Assembly: GCA_964525495.1 (NCBI GenBank)
Contig: CAZGHS010000011.1
Location: 1-49,261, forward strand
Reading direction: 5' to 3'
Source: CAZGHS01 sp964525495
GTDB taxonomy: Bacteria > Patescibacteriota > Microgenomatia > JALYQM01
DNA: 49,261 bases
The position numbers and the translations under genes were made by a program. Under the pieces are notes generated by a model. It searched no databases, had not been told where the DNA came from, and was given only the letters and a program-made list of their open reading frames with translations. Below are positions 47,353 to 49,261 of this stretch, piece by piece. Positions within the stretch are counted from its first letter, which is position 1. Every line of letters begins with the position of its first letter.

Positions 47353-49161
47353 TTATGATCGCATTTCTAACACACTGATAATTTTATCTTTCAATTCTTC
47401 CGGCCAAAACGGTCGTCCATCATATTTCAACCATCGCTCATGCAAAATATGACCGGTCATTTGAGCAATAAGTCCACCCAGCTGCGCTTGAGAATTATTC
47501 TCAACAATAATCACACGGCGGTAGCGCTCGATTGCTGACTTAACAACATCTTTAGGAAACGGCCACATATACACAACATGCATCACAGCAACCGACGAAT
47601 CAAATTCTTTATCTACAAGTTTAAGTGCTTCAAGCAATGGACCTTTTACAGATCCCCAACAAATAAGTAAAACACTCGAATAAGGATTCCCATATATTAT
47701 CGGCTCAGGCATTTCCTTCCACACATCGTGAAGCTTCATCATACGTTTATCAACTTGTTCTATACGATTGTCAGATTCTTCACTGGTATATCCATACTCA
47801 TCATGTTCATCACTATTTGCTAGAAAAACTCCTCCTGCAACACCAGGCACGGTACGAGCACTCACCCCATCATGAGTCGGTGTATAGCGTCCATAATTAG
47901 AAGTTTCAATCGAATATTTATTGAACGAACTGAATTCCTCTGTTTTCAAAATAAGCTTTCCACGATCAACAGGAATAGCATCAGGTTTAAATGCAGCAGT
48001 TATCATATGTGATTCAGCCAACCATTTATCTGATAACACGATCACCGGTATTTGATATTTCTCTGCCCAATTCAATGCGTGCTGAATACCGAGATAGCAT
48101 TCTTCCATGTCACCCGGCGCGATAATAACACGCAAAAACTCCCCTTGTGACGCATGTATTACAAATCGTAAATCTCCTTGATCTGTCCAAGTAGGAAGAC
48201 CCGTAGCAGGTCCTGGCCGCTGCACATTTACCACTACTAAAGGCGTCTCAGTAATAGCAGCCAAACCAATACCTTCTTCCATCAACGCAAAACCGCCACC
48301 GCTCGTCGCGCACATTGCACGCGCTCCCGCAAACGATGCACCAATTGTCATGTTAACTACAGCGATCTCATCTTCAGCATGCTTCACCACAAAATTATAG
48401 TCGTACTGCTTTGCAGCCATGTATCCAAGTAACGTCGACGATGGAGTCATCGGATATCCCGCATAAAAACTTACGCCACCTTGGATAGCTCCTATACCAA
48501 GCGCTTCGTTTCCAGAAACAACCATCGCTTTTTCTGCTCTATCCTGTTTTTCGATTCGATGGCTATATGTCGAAACAAGTCCTTCAAAATGTTCATTAAT
48601 ATAATCAAATCCCGCCTGAGCTGCCCTTTTATTAAGTTCCACTACTTGTTCATTTTTGCGTCCAAACTCTTGCGCCAGCAAATCAAAAAAAGAATTCAAA
48701 TCACCATCAAGCAATGCGATACTAGCACCCAAACCCACCACATTACGAAAAATATTCAGCCCACCAATATCTACTGCAATTTGTGTCAATGGAACACCAA
48801 GCAGCGAGACACTAGTGCTTTTTTTACCTAATATTTCAGCAGGCGACGACAAAGTAAACTGTCCACTGTCATAAATAATTGCACTAGTATCTGATAGTTC
48901 CTCTTTATGCAGATCAACTGATGCTTTATTCAACGCCAGCAAAAGATCGATATGATAATGCTCAGAAGTAACTAAAACAGTATCGACAGTTATTTGTGAA
49001 GTTTGATGTCCTCCTCGAATCAAAGAAGGATATTCCGAATACTCAAATGCGTATAATCCATTACGCATACAATACTTTGCAAATAACACACCAGACGAGT
49101 TAACACCAAAGCCGGCCTCTCCACCGATCTTCCACGTAAAGTTATTCGCAATTTTTTCCAT
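47353..49161 (-). CDS. korA: 2-oxoacid:ferredoxin oxidoreductase, fused gamma-alpha subunit
   Basis: Residues 1-190 are the gamma domain (WKIGGEAGFGVNSSGVLFAKYCMRNG, EYPSLIRGGHQTSQI) and 205-602 the alpha domain (GNEALGIGAIQGGVSFYAGYPMTPSS, HAEDEIAVVNMTIGASFAGARAMCATSGGGFALM, VVNVQRPGPATGLPTWTDQGDLRF, a C-terminal IIVENNSQAQLGGLI). This gamma-alpha fusion is the usual form in KorA-type enzymes. The YPMTPSS form and SGGGFALM segment favour 2-oxoglutarate or a broad 2-oxoacid range. No ferredoxin subunit is encoded here. The 100 bases upstream, to the window edge, hold only a TATAAG-type possible -10 box. Confidence 0.9.
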   Translation of the reverse strand: MEKIANNFTWKIGGEAGFGVNSSGVLFAKYCMRNGLYAFEYSEYPSLIRGGHQTSQITVDTVLVTSEHYHIDLLLALNKASVDLHKEELSDTSAIIYDSGQFTLSSPAEILGKKSTSVSLLGVPLTQIAVDIGGLNIFRNVVGLGASIALLDGDLNSFFDLLAQEFGRKNEQVVELNKRAAQAGFDYINEHFEGLVSTYSHRIEKQDRAEKAMVVSGNEALGIGAIQGGVSFYAGYPMTPSSTLLGYMAAKQYDYNFVVKHAEDEIAVVNMTIGASFAGARAMCATSGGGFALMEEGIGLAAITETPLVVVNVQRPGPATGLPTWTDQGDLRFVIHASQGEFLRVIIAPGDMEECYLGIQHALNWAEKYQIPVIVLSDKWLAESHMITAAFKPDAIPVDRGKLILKTEEFSSFNKYSIETSNYGRYTPTHDGVSARTVPGVAGGVFLANSDEHDEYGYTSEESDNRIEQVDKRMMKLHDVWKEMPEPIIYGNPYSSVLLICWGSVKGPLLEALKLVDKEFDSSVAVMHVVYMWPFPKDVVKSAIERYRRVIIVENNSQAQLGGLIAQMTGHILHERWLKYDGRPFWPEELKDKIISVLEMRS

Positions 49162-49261
49162 AATTCCAAGGTAGCATTCTTATAGTCTCTTTGCAAAGTG
49201 TTATAAAAAGATATCGAAGTATATTCATTATTCGCCCGCGAGAACTTCCGCCGAGCGAGTA

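Noticed and set aside
49201..49261. A fourth copy of the structured repeat at the window edge
   Set aside because: The GC-rich segment contains partial inverted sequences but not the CTTTGCC/CATACAAT core, and it is cut by the window end.

Overview
The window reads as a chromosomal segment of a Candidate Phyla Radiation (Patescibacteria) bacterium, probably Parcubacteria-like. This is inferred from gene content and style, not from rRNA, since none is present. The signs are small compact genes, a minimal IF-2 without its N-terminal extension, many short CPR-type membrane or secreted proteins, mostly leaderless starts, and a moderate-to-low GC content. TAA, TGA and TAG are all used as stops and no recognised gene has an internal TGA, so the code looks standard. 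No tRNA, rRNA, CRISPR array, transposase or phage gene was recognised.

Layout. 0-4.3 kb (minus strand): an envelope polysaccharide unit of HlyD-like adaptor, processive GT2 glycosyltransferase and large membrane protein. 4.4-7.1 kb (plus): membrane DnaJ-domain protein, sortase substrate, sortase and an ATP-grasp enzyme. 7.0-11.9 kb (minus): a folate/thymidylate cluster of dUTPase-fold protein, ThyA-family enzyme, DHFR-deaminase fusion, deoxyribosyltransferase-family protein, thymidylate kinase and two tandem CofE-like gamma-glutamyl ligases. 12-15 kb: small membrane proteins, a ferredoxin-NADP reductase-like flavoprotein, a DUF3465 protein and a PP2C-like phosphatase. 15-19 kb: Lon protease behind a CIRCE-like operator, then a CvpA-CAP fusion and a DUF4430 protein. 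19-26 kb: ATP-citrate lyase (both subunits), CobO, the B12-dependent ribonucleotide reductase it probably serves, and NrdR. 26-29.6 kb: TsaD and a TsaC-TsaE fusion (t6A synthesis) plus small membrane proteins. 29.6-31.8 kb: a two-gene islet with distinct composition, strong Shine-Dalgarno sites and a long leader. 31.8-34.8 kb: RodZ-like and FtsK. 35-46 kb (minus): an information-processing and RNA-decay block in the order nusA, ylxR, infB, DHH pseudoenzyme, rpsO, pnp, protease-less Lon ATPase, RNase J. 46-49 kb: a small Cys-rich protein and a 2-oxoacid:ferredoxin oxidoreductase.

Most notable. (1) The ThyA homologue has Asp where the dUMP-selecting Asn belongs, as in dCMP hydroxymethylase, and is followed directly by a DHFR-dCMP deaminase fusion. 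This suggests dTMP could be made in the order dCMP, 5-methyl-dCMP, dTMP. (2) In the RNA-decay block, PNPase and RNase J carry Arg/Gly-rich tails, a DHH pseudoenzyme carries a Tyr/Pro/Gln-rich tail, and a Lon-type ATPase without protease sits between the two nucleases. Together these suggest an unusual, possibly condensate-forming degradosome. (3) Three intergenic copies of a 100-120 bp two-hairpin palindromic repeat have arms that differ between copies but stay self-complementary. (4) At least eleven genes have a -10 box 6-9 nt before the ATG, indicating leaderless mRNAs.
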